From NCBI GenBank assembly GCA_040883315.1, contig JBFLKU010000018.1, positions 1 to 64,000 on the forward strand: 64,000 bases of DNA, written 5' to 3'. The translations under genes were made by a program, and so were the position numbers. The notes under the pieces were generated by a model. That model was not told the DNA's origin. It did no database searches and worked only from the letters and a program-made list of their open reading frames with translations. Origin of the DNA: JAFGUF01 sp040883315 (lineage in GTDB: Bacteria > Bacillota > Clostridia > Christensenellales > UMGS416). This document shows, piece after piece, positions 1 to 8,121 of this stretch. Every line of letters starts with the position of its first letter. The first letter of the stretch is position 1.

Positions 1-131
1 AGTCTGTTCTCCCACGTGTGGCTTCCTGTTGCCAGCACTTTGTGCTCTTTGTCTATTAGTACCCCTTTTATTCGTGTCGATCCGAATTCTAGCCCTAGTG
101 TTGCATTGCTTAATTGTATTGATTTTTCCAT
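1..131 (-). CDS. FGGY-family carbohydrate kinase, N-terminal fragment
   Basis: Only the first 43 codons lie in the window; the gene runs off the left edge. The start ATG at 131 is preceded by an AGAAGGA ribosome binding site. The translation contains LGLEFGSTRIKGVLID, the N-terminal phosphate-binding strand-turn of FGGY sugar kinases (actin-like ATPase fold). Family members phosphorylate ribulose, xylulose and related sugars. The E-F-G-S-T form, rather than D-x-G-T-x, is one I associate with a clostridial subgroup found near pentose genes; that is recollection. It lies downstream of the sugar ABC transporter and probably acts on the imported sugar. The substrate cannot be assigned from this fragment. 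Confidence 0.75.
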   Translation of the reverse strand, partial: MEKSIQLSNATLGLEFGSTRIKGVLIDKEHKVLATGSHTWENR

Positions 132-234
132 ATTAATATCCTTCTTCTTAATAAAAATATAATATCACTCAAATGTATTACTGAGATATAAACACATTAT
201 GTTTGTATATATTTCAATAATATACTTCTTTAAT

Positions 235-297
235 GATAGGAGAATATTGATGAATCCAAAACCTTATTGCTAAGCGGATTATCCCTATTCTCCTATC
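235..297 (-). other. Structured intergenic hairpin between yjfF-like gene and kinase
   Basis: A perfect 12-bp inverted repeat (235-246 with 286-297, GATAGGAGAATA/TATTCTCCTATC) encloses a 39-base loop that holds a second AATCC/GGATT pairing. It lies in the 204-base gap between the permease stop at 336 and the kinase start at 131. No U-run follows the stem on the minus strand, so it is not a standard intrinsic terminator. It could be a processing or stability element, or a regulatory leader for the kinase; this is inference from the fold only. Confidence 0.45.
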
Positions 298-335
298 TGT
301 ATTCATTTCTATTTATGTTATATTAGTTTAGTTTG

Positions 336-1460
336 CTATTGCGTCGAATCGCTGCTTTTCTTCTTGGACCAGAATCTCATCCATTCAGGCAGAATCATCT
401 TAAATCCGCCTTTGCTGCTTGCTGCGGCAATTATACTTTGCAGTACAATAAATGCAAACAGGAATCCCGATGTTATTATTCTTGGCCATGAAGCATCCAC
501 TATTCCAAGCAGTGGAACAACACGCTGTATCAGTGCGTTTATAAGCACTCCAAACAGAGTTCCTATCGGAAGCCCTACACCTCCGCTAAGCATTACACCG
601 CCTATAACGCTAGATGAAATAGCATCGATTTCGTATCCATATCCGTTTCCTGGGTTTCCGGATGGAGACAAAAGAGTGAATAAAAATCCACCTATTCCAG
701 CTAATAGTCCGCATAGCACGTGTGCCATGAATTTTGATCTCTTAACGTTTATTCCCATCAATAGTGCACTTTGAGCATTTCCGCCAATTGCATAAAGAGA
801 ACGACCAAATTTGGTTTTCTTCATTACAATTATCAAAGCTATCAGCACTACAATAGCCACTATAGCCGCCGGGGTTAAGTATGCTACGTCTGGTGTGCCA
901 TTCTTACGCATATTTGATAAAAACGGAATATAGATTTTTGCACTTGACCAGCTCATAAAAAGTTCATTTGATATAGGCACAGATTTTGCATTAATAACGC
1001 TTATCATACCACGTGCAAAGAACATGCCCGAAAGTGTAACAATAAACGGCTGGATATCCATATATGCCACCAAAAATCCCTGAACAATACCGAATGTTAT
1101 GCCTATTCCCAACGCAGCGGGTATAGTCCATATTGCACTCACATTGTGTTCCACCAGCATAACGGCAATAACCATGCTTACAAGTCCTGTAACTCCACCA
1201 ACAGAAATATCAATACTTCCCGTAATCAAAACAACTGTTAATCCCAAAGCAAGCATCAGCAAATATGCTCTGTTGTTAAACAAATTGAAAAATACTGAAT
1301 ACTTTGCAAAGTTGTTTTCTTTAAACATAAATAATGAGACAACATAGAGAATTATGAAAAGAGTAATTGTTATAAGGAGTAACACCCCTGTGTTGCTCAT
1401 TCCTTTATGTTTTTTAGTAAGATCAGAACTTATATTTGTCATTTTACTTTTTTCTCTCAT
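336..1460 (-). CDS. Sugar ABC transporter permease, YjfF-like
   Basis: Membrane permease (374 aa) of the BPD_transp_2/RbsC class, with about eight to ten hydrophobic segments. The stretch LALGLTVVLITGSIDISVG is the typical conserved loop of this class. It most resembles E. coli YjfF, one of two permeases of the YtfQRT-YjfF galactofuranose importer. The start at 1460 has a GGAGG site nine bases upstream and overlaps the stop of the upstream permease by 4 bases, indicating translational coupling. The N-terminus is about 40 residues longer than E. coli YjfF. With the neighbouring permease it should form a heterodimeric channel powered by the two-domain ATPase. Furanose specificity is inferred by homology only. 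Confidence 0.85.
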   Translation of the reverse strand: MREKSKMTNISSDLTKKHKGMSNTGVLLLITITLFIILYVVSLFMFKENNFAKYSVFFNLFNNRAYLLMLALGLTVVLITGSIDISVGGVTGLVSMVIAVMLVEHNVSAIWTIPAALGIGITFGIVQGFLVAYMDIQPFIVTLSGMFFARGMISVINAKSVPISNELFMSWSSAKIYIPFLSNMRKNGTPDVAYLTPAAIVAIVVLIALIIVMKKTKFGRSLYAIGGNAQSALLMGINVKRSKFMAHVLCGLLAGIGGFLFTLLSPSGNPGNGYGYEIDAISSSVIGGVMLSGGVGLPIGTLFGVLINALIQRVVPLLGIVDASWPRIITSGFLFAFIVLQSIIAAASSKGGFKMILPEWMRFWSKKKSSDSTQ

Positions 1461-2560
1461 TGTTCTGAACCTCCAACAGCTACATTTTTGCTAAATACTT
1501 TGCCTGTCAGTTTTTTAATATTGCTCTTGAAAACATCACTGCTAGAAACAATGATTACTATAATTATTATTGCTTTAAAAACATTTAGCTGATCAGCTCG
1601 CACATTCATCGCATAAAGAGACGTCGTGATAGCCTGTATGGTGTATGCTCCAATAATCGAGCCTGCAATAGAGAATTTGCCTCCATCCAGCATATTTCCG
1701 CCTAGGGCTACTGCCAAAATGGCATCCATCTCTACTCCCAGTCCTATTTCACCAGAGTTTACGCTGCCTACGCTGCTAGATCCTACCAGCCCGGCAACAC
1801 CTGCAAGTATTCCGCATATTACAAATGCCATAAATTTTATAACACGTGAATTAAGCCCTACAAGACGTGATGCAGACCCGTTTATTCCAACGCTCTGAAT
1901 ATATAGTCCAAGGCTCGTAAGTTTGGTTATCAGCACCACTATAATAATTACTACAATCGTAACTAGTATTGTTGTTCTTATTGGAACACCGGGTATTTGC
2001 ACACCTAGGTATTTGTAAGCAGGGTTCATTATATATATTGTTTGCCCAAATGTTATCTGCTTGGCTATGGATCGCCCTGCAGTAAACAAAATGAGCGTCG
2101 CTATCATAGGCTGTATTTTCAGCCCCGACACCATAAATCCATTGAATGCACCGCATAGTGCTCCGCCCAGTAGACCAACCAGCAATGCCAAAGCATATGG
2201 ATTATGGAATATCTCTGTTCTGTATTCTGCACCATTCAAAAGAAGTCCGCAGAAGCTGGCTGATATAGCCATTATTGCACCAACGCTTATGTCTGGTCCA
2301 CCTGATGCAGCAATAACCAAAGTCATTCCAAGGGTTACTATTACCAGTTCGCTTGCTTCATCCAATATATTTGGGATGTATCCTGAAAGCAATCCATTCG
2401 TCATGGTAATTTTGAAAAACTCAGGAGTTGTCAAAATATTCTGTACCATTACTACCAGCAGAACCAATAAAGAAATGGTAATGGGATTGCTAAAAAGCCT
2501 CTTAATAAATGGTTTTGAATTAATATCAGATGGCTTGCTTTTACCTTTTAGATTACTCAT
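1457..2560 (-). CDS. Sugar ABC transporter permease, YtfT-like
   Basis: Permease of 367 aa, RbsC/YtfT class. LGMTLVIAASGGPDISVG (about residues 80-97) is the family signature loop, followed by repeated transmembrane segments. An upstream GTG at 2572 lies directly against the AGGAGGT site and cannot be the start. The ATG at 2560 sits about ten bases from AGGAGG and overlaps the upstream ATPase stop by 8 bases, so 2560 is chosen. It is the partner of the YjfF-like permease immediately downstream. Imported sugar is probably a furanose or a pentose/hexose monosaccharide; galactofuranose or arabinofuranose are reasonable guesses but not shown. Confidence 0.85.
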   Translation of the reverse strand: MSNLKGKSKPSDINSKPFIKRLFSNPITISLLVLLVVMVQNILTTPEFFKITMTNGLLSGYIPNILDEASELVIVTLGMTLVIAASGGPDISVGAIMAISASFCGLLLNGAEYRTEIFHNPYALALLVGLLGGALCGAFNGFMVSGLKIQPMIATLILFTAGRSIAKQITFGQTIYIMNPAYKYLGVQIPGVPIRTTILVTIVVIIIVVLITKLTSLGLYIQSVGINGSASRLVGLNSRVIKFMAFVICGILAGVAGLVGSSSVGSVNSGEIGLGVEMDAILAVALGGNMLDGGKFSIAGSIIGAYTIQAITTSLYAMNVRADQLNVFKAIIIIVIIVSSSDVFKSNIKKLTGKVFSKNVAVGGSEQ

Positions 2561-4094
2561 TCTCTCCATCACCTCCTGCTATTGTTCTCATAATTGTGCT
2601 TTGATTCAGCTCTGCTCCAGTCAGTTCTCCCACTTTCAGTCTGTCTCTCATAACTGCTATTCTGGAACATGTTCTTAGCATTTCATCCAATTCAGATGAA
2701 ATAAATGCAACACTTTTGCCTTCGCCCGCAAGTTTTAATATCAGCTTTTGTATTTCGGTTTTTGTACCTATGTCTATACCACGTGTTGGTTCATCTAATA
2801 TCATAAATTCTGGGTTTGTCAGCAACCAGCGTGCCAATATAACCTTTTGCTGGTTTCCGCCTGAAAGGGTTTTTATAGGCGTTTCTATGTTAGCTGTTTT
2901 AATATTCAGCAGCTTAACATATTCATCAGCATATTTTTCCATGTCTTTGCGTTTCATTCTTTTGAACATACCGCGTTTTGCCTGAAGTGCAATTATAATA
3001 TTTTCTCTAACAGAAAGCTCTGATAGTATGCCATCCACTTTTCTGTCTTCTGGCAGATATGCCATTCCTCTTTTCATTGCATCCAAAGGTTTTTTTATCT
3101 TTACATGTTTTCCTTTTATATATAACTGTCCTTGAACAGCTTTGTCAGCACCATAAATTGCCCGCACCAGCTCACTTCTTCCGGAGCCTAGCAGTCCGCT
3201 GAATCCCATAACCTCACCTTTATACATTTTTAAATCAAAAGGTGAAACTTTGGAAGTTCCGCTTGAAAGCTCTCGTCCTTCAATAATTGGCTCTTGCCCT
3301 TCGTATTTTGATTCATCCAAATCCACACTTAGGTTTGATAGATTTTCTATCTCTTTGCCCATCATTTTGGTAACAAGCTCTAGGCGCGGTAGATTTTCTA
3401 CCTTGAATTCTCCAACTAATTCACCATTTCTGAGCACTGTTATGCGGTCGCACACTTCATATACCTGCTCTAAAAAGTGGGTAATAAAAATAATTCCGAC
3501 ACCGTCCCCTTTAAGCTGCCTCATAAGATTGAATAGCTTTTCCACCTCGTCGGCATCAAGTGATGATGTAGGTTCATCAAGAATTAGATATTTACATTCT
3601 GTGTTCACAGCACGTGCAATAGCAATCATTTGCTGTATTGCGATAGAGTAGCTGTCCAGCTGTGCTGTGGGTTCAGCTGTGATATTGAACCCTTTAAGCA
3701 GCTCTGCTGCCTGGCGGTTCATCTGTTTCCAGTCTATTAAGCCCATTTTGCGTGGTTCACGCCCTAGGAAAAGGTTTTCTGCAACAGTAAGGTTTGGACA
3801 CAGGTTTACTTCTTGGTAAACTGTGCTTATCCCATGCTTTTGTGCATCCTGCGGTGAACGAATCGCTACAGGCTTTCCTTCTATGGTAACATTTCCGTCA
3901 TCCATTATAAAAACTCCGGTAAGCACTTTAACAAGTGTAGACTTTCCGGCGCCATTTTCTCCCATAAGTGCATGTATCTCACCACGGCGAAGCCTGAAAT
4001 TTACGTTGTGCAGTGCACGAACGCCAGGGAAAGATTTATTGATACCTTCCATTACTATCGATGGGCTATTTTTTTCATGTTTTTTTGTATTCAT
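2553..4094 (-). CDS. Sugar ABC transporter ATP-binding protein, YtfR-like (two ATPase domains)
   Basis: Cytoplasmic energy subunit of 513 aa with two tandem ABC domains, as usual for CUT2 importers such as RbsA, MglA and YtfR. The first half has Walker A GENGAGKSTLVKVL and Walker B YLILDEPTSSLDADE. The second half has a degenerate Walker A (GLLGSGRSELVRAI) but an intact signature LSGGNQQKVILARW and FMILDEPTRGIDIG. This asymmetry is normal for the family. It is separated from the binding-protein gene by a 152-base gap containing a GC-rich hairpin, and overlaps the YtfT-like permease by 8 bases. An AAGGTGAG site precedes the ATG at 4094. Confidence 0.92.
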   Translation of the reverse strand: MNTKKHEKNSPSIVMEGINKSFPGVRALHNVNFRLRRGEIHALMGENGAGKSTLVKVLTGVFIMDDGNVTIEGKPVAIRSPQDAQKHGISTVYQEVNLCPNLTVAENLFLGREPRKMGLIDWKQMNRQAAELLKGFNITAEPTAQLDSYSIAIQQMIAIARAVNTECKYLILDEPTSSLDADEVEKLFNLMRQLKGDGVGIIFITHFLEQVYEVCDRITVLRNGELVGEFKVENLPRLELVTKMMGKEIENLSNLSVDLDESKYEGQEPIIEGRELSSGTSKVSPFDLKMYKGEVMGFSGLLGSGRSELVRAIYGADKAVQGQLYIKGKHVKIKKPLDAMKRGMAYLPEDRKVDGILSELSVRENIIIALQAKRGMFKRMKRKDMEKYADEYVKLLNIKTANIETPIKTLSGGNQQKVILARWLLTNPEFMILDEPTRGIDIGTKTEIQKLILKLAGEGKSVAFISSELDEMLRTCSRIAVMRDRLKVGELTGAELNQSTIMRTIAGGDGENE

Positions 4095-4165
4095 AAATTT
4101 TGCTCACCTTACATTAAGACACTGTTTGTTTTTTATTCTATCTAGTATAATTAAAAATTATATTA

Positions 4166-4189
4166 CGGGGAGATTAATTAACCTCCCCG
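4166..4189 (-). terminator. GC-rich hairpin between binding-protein and ATPase genes
   Basis: CGGGGAG (4166-4172) pairs with CTCCCCG (4183-4189) around a 10-base AT loop. On the minus strand it follows the binding-protein stop at 4247 and is followed by an AT-rich stretch with a five-U run a few bases later. It may be a leaky terminator or an mRNA-stabilising stem that gives more binding protein than transporter. The function is inferred. Confidence 0.5.
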
Positions 4190-4246
4190 AAATACATGTC
4201 GGTTATCAATTTACATTGAATTCCCGTTAAAATGCTCTCCTATGGA

Positions 4247-5281
4247 TTAATACTCGCGTGCGTCAATTATTTCTTGAGTAATTGTGTCATAGTAGAATGC
4301 TGCTTCATCAACAACTTCGATTTTGTTAGGTGTACCGCCACCCTCGATTAGGTTGATTAGCTCTGCAACTTTTGGTCCGTGTAGAGGGTTACATTCAACG
4401 TTGCAGTTGATTTTGCCTTCTAATGTCATTTGTAGATAAGCTCTGTTAGCGTCGAAAGAAATGATTGCTACGCCGTCATCTCCGCCTACAGCTATGCCAG
4501 CTTCTTCTAGTGCTTGGATAGCACCGTCAGCCATGTTATCATTCTCAGCATACACAGCGTCGATGTCTTCGCCATATTGTTGTATCCATGATGCCATGAT
4601 TTCTTTAGCTGTGTCTGTGCTCCACTCGCCTGTTTGTTGTGCAAGTAGTGTCCAGTTGTCGTGTGCTGCAACGCCTTCTTCTAGAGCTTCGCTACGGCCT
4701 ATTTGTGCAGATGCACCCAATTGACCTTGCAAGTTAACTATGTTAACTTCTTCGTCGTCTGAGAATCTTGTTGCTAGCCAGTCAACAGCTTTTACGCCTT
4801 CAGCTTTGAAGTCTGCGCCAACCCAGCAAGTATAAAGATCTTCGCTAGCATTGATAGTACGGTCTACCAATATAACTGGAATACCAGCATCTTTAGCATT
4901 TTGAAGAACTGTGTCCCAACCATCCATGTTAACTGCAGCTATAACGATATAGTCAACTTCTTGGTCTATGAAGTTTTGAACGTCTGTTACTTGCTTTGCA
5001 GCGTCATTGTTAGAGTCAGCTAAGATCATTTCAAATCCGTTTGCCTCGCTCAATGTCTCTTGCATAGATTTTGTGTTAGCTTTACGCCAGTCAGATTCGT
5101 CTGCTTTGCATTGTGCAAAACCTACAGTTATTAATTCTGCTACTGGTGCTTCAACTTCAGTTGTGTCATCTTTGTCACTAACAGGTGCAGGAGCCTCTGT
5201 TGCTTCAGGAGTTTTTTCTCCGCATGCTACCATTCCGAATACGAATACAACAGCAATGACAATAAGAATTAGTTTTTTCAT
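4247..5281 (-). CDS. Sugar ABC transporter substrate-binding lipoprotein, YtfQ-like
   Basis: Exported sugar-binding protein of 344 aa. The signal peptide ends in a lipobox with cysteine 20 (FGMVAC), so the protein should be membrane-anchored. A Glu/Ala/Pro-rich linker (residues 22-50) leads into a periplasmic-binding-protein type 1 fold of the YtfQ kind: VGFAQCKADESDWRKANT at the N-terminus and VGADFKAEGVKAVDWL in the middle. YtfQ in E. coli binds galactofuranose. A second paralogue (5681-6676) lies just upstream but is coupled to a two-component system; this copy is coupled to the transporter and is presumably the transport receptor. It starts its own transcript unit about 400 bases downstream of a terminator. 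Confidence 0.92.
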   Translation of the reverse strand: MKKLILIVIAVVFVFGMVACGEKTPEATEAPAPVSDKDDTTEVEAPVAELITVGFAQCKADESDWRKANTKSMQETLSEANGFEMILADSNNDAAKQVTDVQNFIDQEVDYIVIAAVNMDGWDTVLQNAKDAGIPVILVDRTINASEDLYTCWVGADFKAEGVKAVDWLATRFSDDEEVNIVNLQGQLGASAQIGRSEALEEGVAAHDNWTLLAQQTGEWSTDTAKEIMASWIQQYGEDIDAVYAENDNMADGAIQALEEAGIAVGGDDGVAIISFDANRAYLQMTLEGKINCNVECNPLHGPKVAELINLIEGGGTPNKIEVVDEAAFYYDTITQEIIDAREY

Positions 5282-5626
5282 ACTTTAGTTCCTTTCTTCT
5301 TCTTAGAATATAGACTTGGAAATATTTTTGTATAAAATCACAAAAAATATCTCCTCTATTTGTATACCATACTCATATAGCCTAAGGCAACCACTATACG
5401 GTAACCCCATAAGAATTCCAACCTTCTCGGATAAATAGCAAACTATGTCAGTATTTTTAGCAATATTTTAATATGAACAAACTGTAAATTTTCCACTCTT
5501 TACAGTAAAAAAACCTACTGTATGTTATTTTTATGATATATAAACACTATATTTGCATTAAATTTGCGTAAAAATAATCAGCTGTTTTTGAGTTTATAAA
5601 AAATATTGTCTTCCTTAAGTTTACGC
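5282..5626 (-). promoter_or_regulatory. Upstream region of the ytfQ-like operon with TACAGT repeats
   Basis: This is a gene-free stretch. A possible promoter for the transporter operon is TTGCCT (complement of 5385-5390), 18 bases, TATACA (complement of 5361-5366). Further upstream are three copies of a hexamer: ACTGTA at 5481-5486 and 5517-5522, and its inverse TACAGT at 5501-5506. The two same-orientation copies are 36 bases apart. Such repeats upstream of a promoter are where the AraC-type regulator encoded next door (8118-9761) would be expected to bind. Both promoter and site are predictions by eye. Confidence 0.4.
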
Positions 5627-5656
5627 AAAAAATGCCTCGTTTAAAACGAAGCATTT
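5627..5656 (-). terminator. Intrinsic terminator of the regulator-kinase-binding protein operon
   Basis: The arms 5630-5642 and 5644-5656 pair along 13 positions with one G-U wobble on the minus strand, and a run of five U follows. It lies 25 bases past the stop of the lone binding protein at 5681, separating that operon from the transporter operon. Confidence 0.85.
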
Positions 5657-5680
5657 CTATTTATACATCTATTTAATTTT

Positions 5681-6676
5681 TTAGTAATCTCGGCTGTCTA
5701 TCATTGCTTGTGTAATAGTGAAGCTATCAAATTGAGTTTCTTCTACGTATTTTTCTCTTTCGAAAGGTTCTTCTTTCAATATATGCTGAATGATCTCATG
5801 CACATATGGCCCTTGCAGCGGATTGCACTCCATATTTAGCGCAATTTTTCCATCTAGGCAATACTTCAATCCTAGATTTGTTGCATCAAATGAAATTACT
5901 ATAACGCCATCTTTAGCATTGCATCTTAGCCCTGCCTGCTCCATTGCATCGATAGCTCCCAGTGCTTCTCCGTCATTTTCGCAATAGACCACATCTATGT
6001 CTTTAGTCTGCTTCAATATTTCGCTCATCACCTCAAATGCCTTCGCACGTGTGAAATTGCCGCACTCCTGTACCACCATCTGCCAATTTGGGTTTCTCTC
6101 TATTGCCATCTCCAGTGCAGTGCTTCTTCCTATCTGTGCAGTAGATCCAATTGTTCCTTGTATATGTACTATTCTGATGTTCTCTTTGTCTCTGTTTTGC
6201 TGCTCCAGAAAGTCTTCCAGCCACACCATGGCCTTTTCTCCCTCTTTTCGGAAATCCGAGCCAACAAATGCAGTGTATAGACCTTCCTGACCGGTTTCTA
6301 TATATCTATCCGTTACTATAACGGGTATGCCCGCCTCTTTGGCTTCCTGCAGAATAGAATTCCATCCAGTTTCAACTATTGGTGAAAACACAATGAAGTC
6401 CACATCCTGCTGTATAAATGTTCTGATTGCACGAATTTGATTCTCTGGCTTGTTCCTTGCGTCATCATATATCAGCTCATATCCGTTCTCTTCGCTGAGC
6501 ATCGCCTTCATATTCTCAGTGTTTGCTACGCGCCATTCGCTCTCTGCGCCAACCTGCGAAAATCCTACAACAATAAGATTGTCATCTGATTTATCCGTTG
6601 CTTGCTTGTCATCTTGTGCACAGCTGCATAATAATGCACTAAAACATAAGGCTATTAGAAGAACTATTTTTTTCAT
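5681..6676 (-). CDS. Sensor-linked sugar-binding lipoprotein, YtfQ-like paralogue
   Basis: Sugar-binding lipoprotein of 331 aa with lipobox cysteine 19 (LLCSC), paralogous to the transporter's binding protein at 4247-5281. Both share VGFxQ at the N-terminus, the E-W-R-x-A-N-T motif, VGSDF/VGADF with the K/EGxKA helix, and the C-terminal NxECNPLxGP motif. Its start overlaps the histidine-kinase stop by 4 bases (6673-6676), and a terminator follows, so it is co-expressed with the signalling pair and not the transporter. In clostridial XylFII-LytS-type systems a binding protein presents sugar to a LytS-type kinase. By analogy this one probably acts as the sensory subunit of the kinase. It could instead be a second transport receptor. 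Confidence 0.88.
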   Translation of the reverse strand: MKKIVLLIALCFSALLCSCAQDDKQATDKSDDNLIVVGFSQVGAESEWRVANTENMKAMLSEENGYELIYDDARNKPENQIRAIRTFIQQDVDFIVFSPIVETGWNSILQEAKEAGIPVIVTDRYIETGQEGLYTAFVGSDFRKEGEKAMVWLEDFLEQQNRDKENIRIVHIQGTIGSTAQIGRSTALEMAIERNPNWQMVVQECGNFTRAKAFEVMSEILKQTKDIDVVYCENDGEALGAIDAMEQAGLRCNAKDGVIVISFDATNLGLKYCLDGKIALNMECNPLQGPYVHEIIQHILKEEPFEREKYVEETQFDSFTITQAMIDSRDY

Positions 6677-8121
6677 TCGTTCATCTCCTTCTCACTTGTC
6701 TGTTTGGGAATAGTTACGATAATTTTCGTGCCGGCTTCCCTCTCGCTTTCCAAGGATAGTCCATATTCTTTGCCAAAGAATATCTGCAGTCTTTGGTGCA
6801 CTGTACGCAGACCAAATCCATCACTTTTTTCTTCGTTCAGTGATGCTCGCACTTCATCCAGCCTGTTCTGCTCCATCCCGTACCCATCATCTGCTACTTC
6901 CAGAATAATATTTCCGTTTTCTTCTCTGCCCGTAACCATTATACGACCTTTGCGCCTTTTTATCTTTATTCCGTGGTATAGTGCATTCTCCACAAGCGGC
7001 TGCAAAGTGAGCTTGGGAAGAATAAAGTTTTTCAGATTATCCGGAATATTTATCTCGTATTCCATAATATCACGATATCTCATTTGCTGTATTTCCAGAT
7101 AACTTCTAATATGCTTTTCTTCCTCTGCCAAAGTAATAATATTCTGTCCTCTGCTTAGTGAAAAGCGGAAAAAATTCGATAAACTGCATACTATAGTTAC
7201 AGCAGCGTCTATCTCCTTTGATTCTATCAGCCATATAATCGTATCTAATGTGTTGTATAGAAAATGCGGGCTTATCTGCGCCTGCAGCAGAGCAAGCTCT
7301 GTTTTACGTCTTTGCTTTTCCTGATCAGTATTTTTTTCTATTTGGGTTTTCAGCCTGCCAACCATGTTTTCTATACCATCAGATAGTATCTGAACCTCTT
7401 CAACATCTGCCTGGATAGGCTCACATACCAGAAGGCTTCCTTTCCCGATAGCCTCTAATCTTTCGCATATCTCATCTATCGGATCCACTACTCTCCGGCT
7501 TAATTTCCTAGAGTATGTAAGCAGAAAATAAAGCAATAACAAAGACAGAACCATGGTTATGCCCATAAAGACAATCATGTTTTTAATCATGGTGGATTGC
7601 AGCTCGTCTAGGTGCACAGCCTCGTAGTAAAGATATGTATACATATATGTCTGTATTAAATCAGTCAGCACATATATGTTTTGCTCTAGTTGCTCTTCTC
7701 TGGATTCGTATTCTTTTGTTTCAGCAATCTGGAGCATTTTATCTTCCAGATTCTGCGACAGGCTAAGCACACTGCTAATAGCACGCAGGCTGTCCTTCTC
7801 GGTTGTGGTATCAATTAGCTTTCCAGCTATTATCTCGGCAGACTGCACATCTTCCAATGGCAAGCCTTCTGAATATTGGCTATCTATAACATAGTAGTAC
7901 ATTTTGAGGTCTACTACATATTTAAAATTCTGATTAAAATCAGATGCCGTTGTCACATTATTAAGTATTGCATTGTATTGCAGTGCATATGCTATTCCTA
8001 TGGATGCAACGACAATTATAACCACTATCAGAGGAAGAGCCACCAGCAAAATAATTCTCCACAATTTTGCCTGCATTGCAGTTTTTGAATTATGTGTTTT
8101 TTCCCAAGCGTTCTTCTTCAC
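6673..8121 (-). CDS. Sensor histidine kinase, YesM/LytS type
   Basis: Membrane-bound kinase of 482 aa. It has transmembrane segments at about residues 22-47 and 180-200, an extracytoplasmic domain of about 130 residues between them, a HAMP linker, then the His_kinase domain with the phosphoacceptor in QISPHFLYNTLD, and a HATPase domain with LQPLVENALYHGI (N box) and DDGYGM (G1). It overlaps the response regulator stop by 4 bases and the binding protein start by 4 bases, so the three are made together. The outer domain is mostly helical with no recognisable ligand-binding fold, which fits sensing through the lipoprotein. Its partner is the regulator at 8118-9761. Confidence 0.93.
   Translation of the reverse strand: MKKNAWEKTHNSKTAMQAKLWRIILLVALPLIVVIIVVASIGIAYALQYNAILNNVTTASDFNQNFKYVVDLKMYYYVIDSQYSEGLPLEDVQSAEIIAGKLIDTTTEKDSLRAISSVLSLSQNLEDKMLQIAETKEYESREEQLEQNIYVLTDLIQTYMYTYLYYEAVHLDELQSTMIKNMIVFMGITMVLSLLLLYFLLTYSRKLSRRVVDPIDEICERLEAIGKGSLLVCEPIQADVEEVQILSDGIENMVGRLKTQIEKNTDQEKQRRKTELALLQAQISPHFLYNTLDTIIWLIESKEIDAAVTIVCSLSNFFRFSLSRGQNIITLAEEEKHIRSYLEIQQMRYRDIMEYEINIPDNLKNFILPKLTLQPLVENALYHGIKIKRRKGRIMVTGREENGNIILEVADDGYGMEQNRLDEVRASLNEEKSDGFGLRTVHQRLQIFFGKEYGLSLESEREAGTKIIVTIPKQTSEKEMNE

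Noticed and set aside
2061..2678. A 205-codon open frame on the plus strand across the permease genes
   Set aside because: It is antisense to two well-supported transporter genes, has no ribosome site and its composition is that of a mirrored membrane protein.
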